Origin: JACRCE01 sp038043305
Lineage (GTDB): Bacteria; Desulfobacterota; GWC2-55-46
Assembly (NCBI GenBank): GCA_038043305.1
Contig: JBBTCG010000231.1
Span: 1-11,764 of the forward strand
DNA: 11,764 bases
Direction: 5' to 3'
In this document: one piece after another, positions 11,751 through 11,764 of the stretch
Numbering within the stretch: position 1 is the first letter of the stretch
Layout: every line of letters begins with the position of its first letter
Notes under the pieces: model-generated
Told to the model about the DNA's origin: nothing
The model's database searches: none
The model's input: only the letters and a program-made list of their open reading frames with translations
Made by a program: the position numbers and the translations under genes

Positions 11751-11764
11751 AAGATTCTTATCTT

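Overview
The window reads as chromosomal DNA from a Gram-negative bacterium. The evidence is several exported proteins with signal peptides, two likely lipoproteins, and many short palindromic intergenic repeats of the kind common in Nitrospirota and Desulfobacterota genomes. That lineage is a low-confidence guess from repeat style and gene content; no marker gene is present. No tRNA, rRNA, CRISPR array, transposase or phage gene was found.

Left part (1-4300, minus strand): stacked GC palindromes and a strong terminator precede a lipoprotein carrying four nearly identical 55-residue NHL repeats (142-1287). About 400 bp without a gene follows, filled by a MITE-like inverted-repeat element (1297-1490) and a second long inverted repeat (1592-1675). 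Then comes a compact three-gene operon, transcribed right to left: an exported caspase-fold protein (peptidase C14), a DUF4384 protein and a 105-residue membrane protein with a glycine-rich tail. The genes are 4 bp apart or overlap by 1 bp. A good sigma70 promoter lies at 4151-4179. The best ribosome-binding site and ATG (4109) are out of frame with the caspase. They are separated from it by a C9 plus (AC)5 tract (coding strand), which may be a phase-variation switch or an indel.

Middle part (4300-8600, plus strand): divergent from the caspase operon is an 870-residue exported protein with a transglutaminase-like core and C-terminal TPRs. It is followed by a small exported TPR-like protein and a CapA-type metallophosphatase-fold protein. 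The 5' end of the CapA gene has been rebuilt by an inverted array of a short CCGTGA-type repeat.

Right part (8600-11764, minus strand): an operon runs from a nucleotide-sugar epimerase (promoter 11381-11409) into a YhaM-like OB-fold/HD-domain nuclease (4-nt overlap), then a DUF2238/YjdF-like membrane protein. Upstream, a separate 58-residue zinc-ribbon gene (11496-11672) has its own Shine-Dalgarno sequence and terminator-like palindromes. A second copy of the CCGTGA repeat lies just upstream of it.

The most distinctive content is the divergent pair of envelope-targeted cysteine-protease folds: the caspase operon and the transglutaminase-TPR protein, together with the small glycine-rich partner. 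Their joint role is not known to me.
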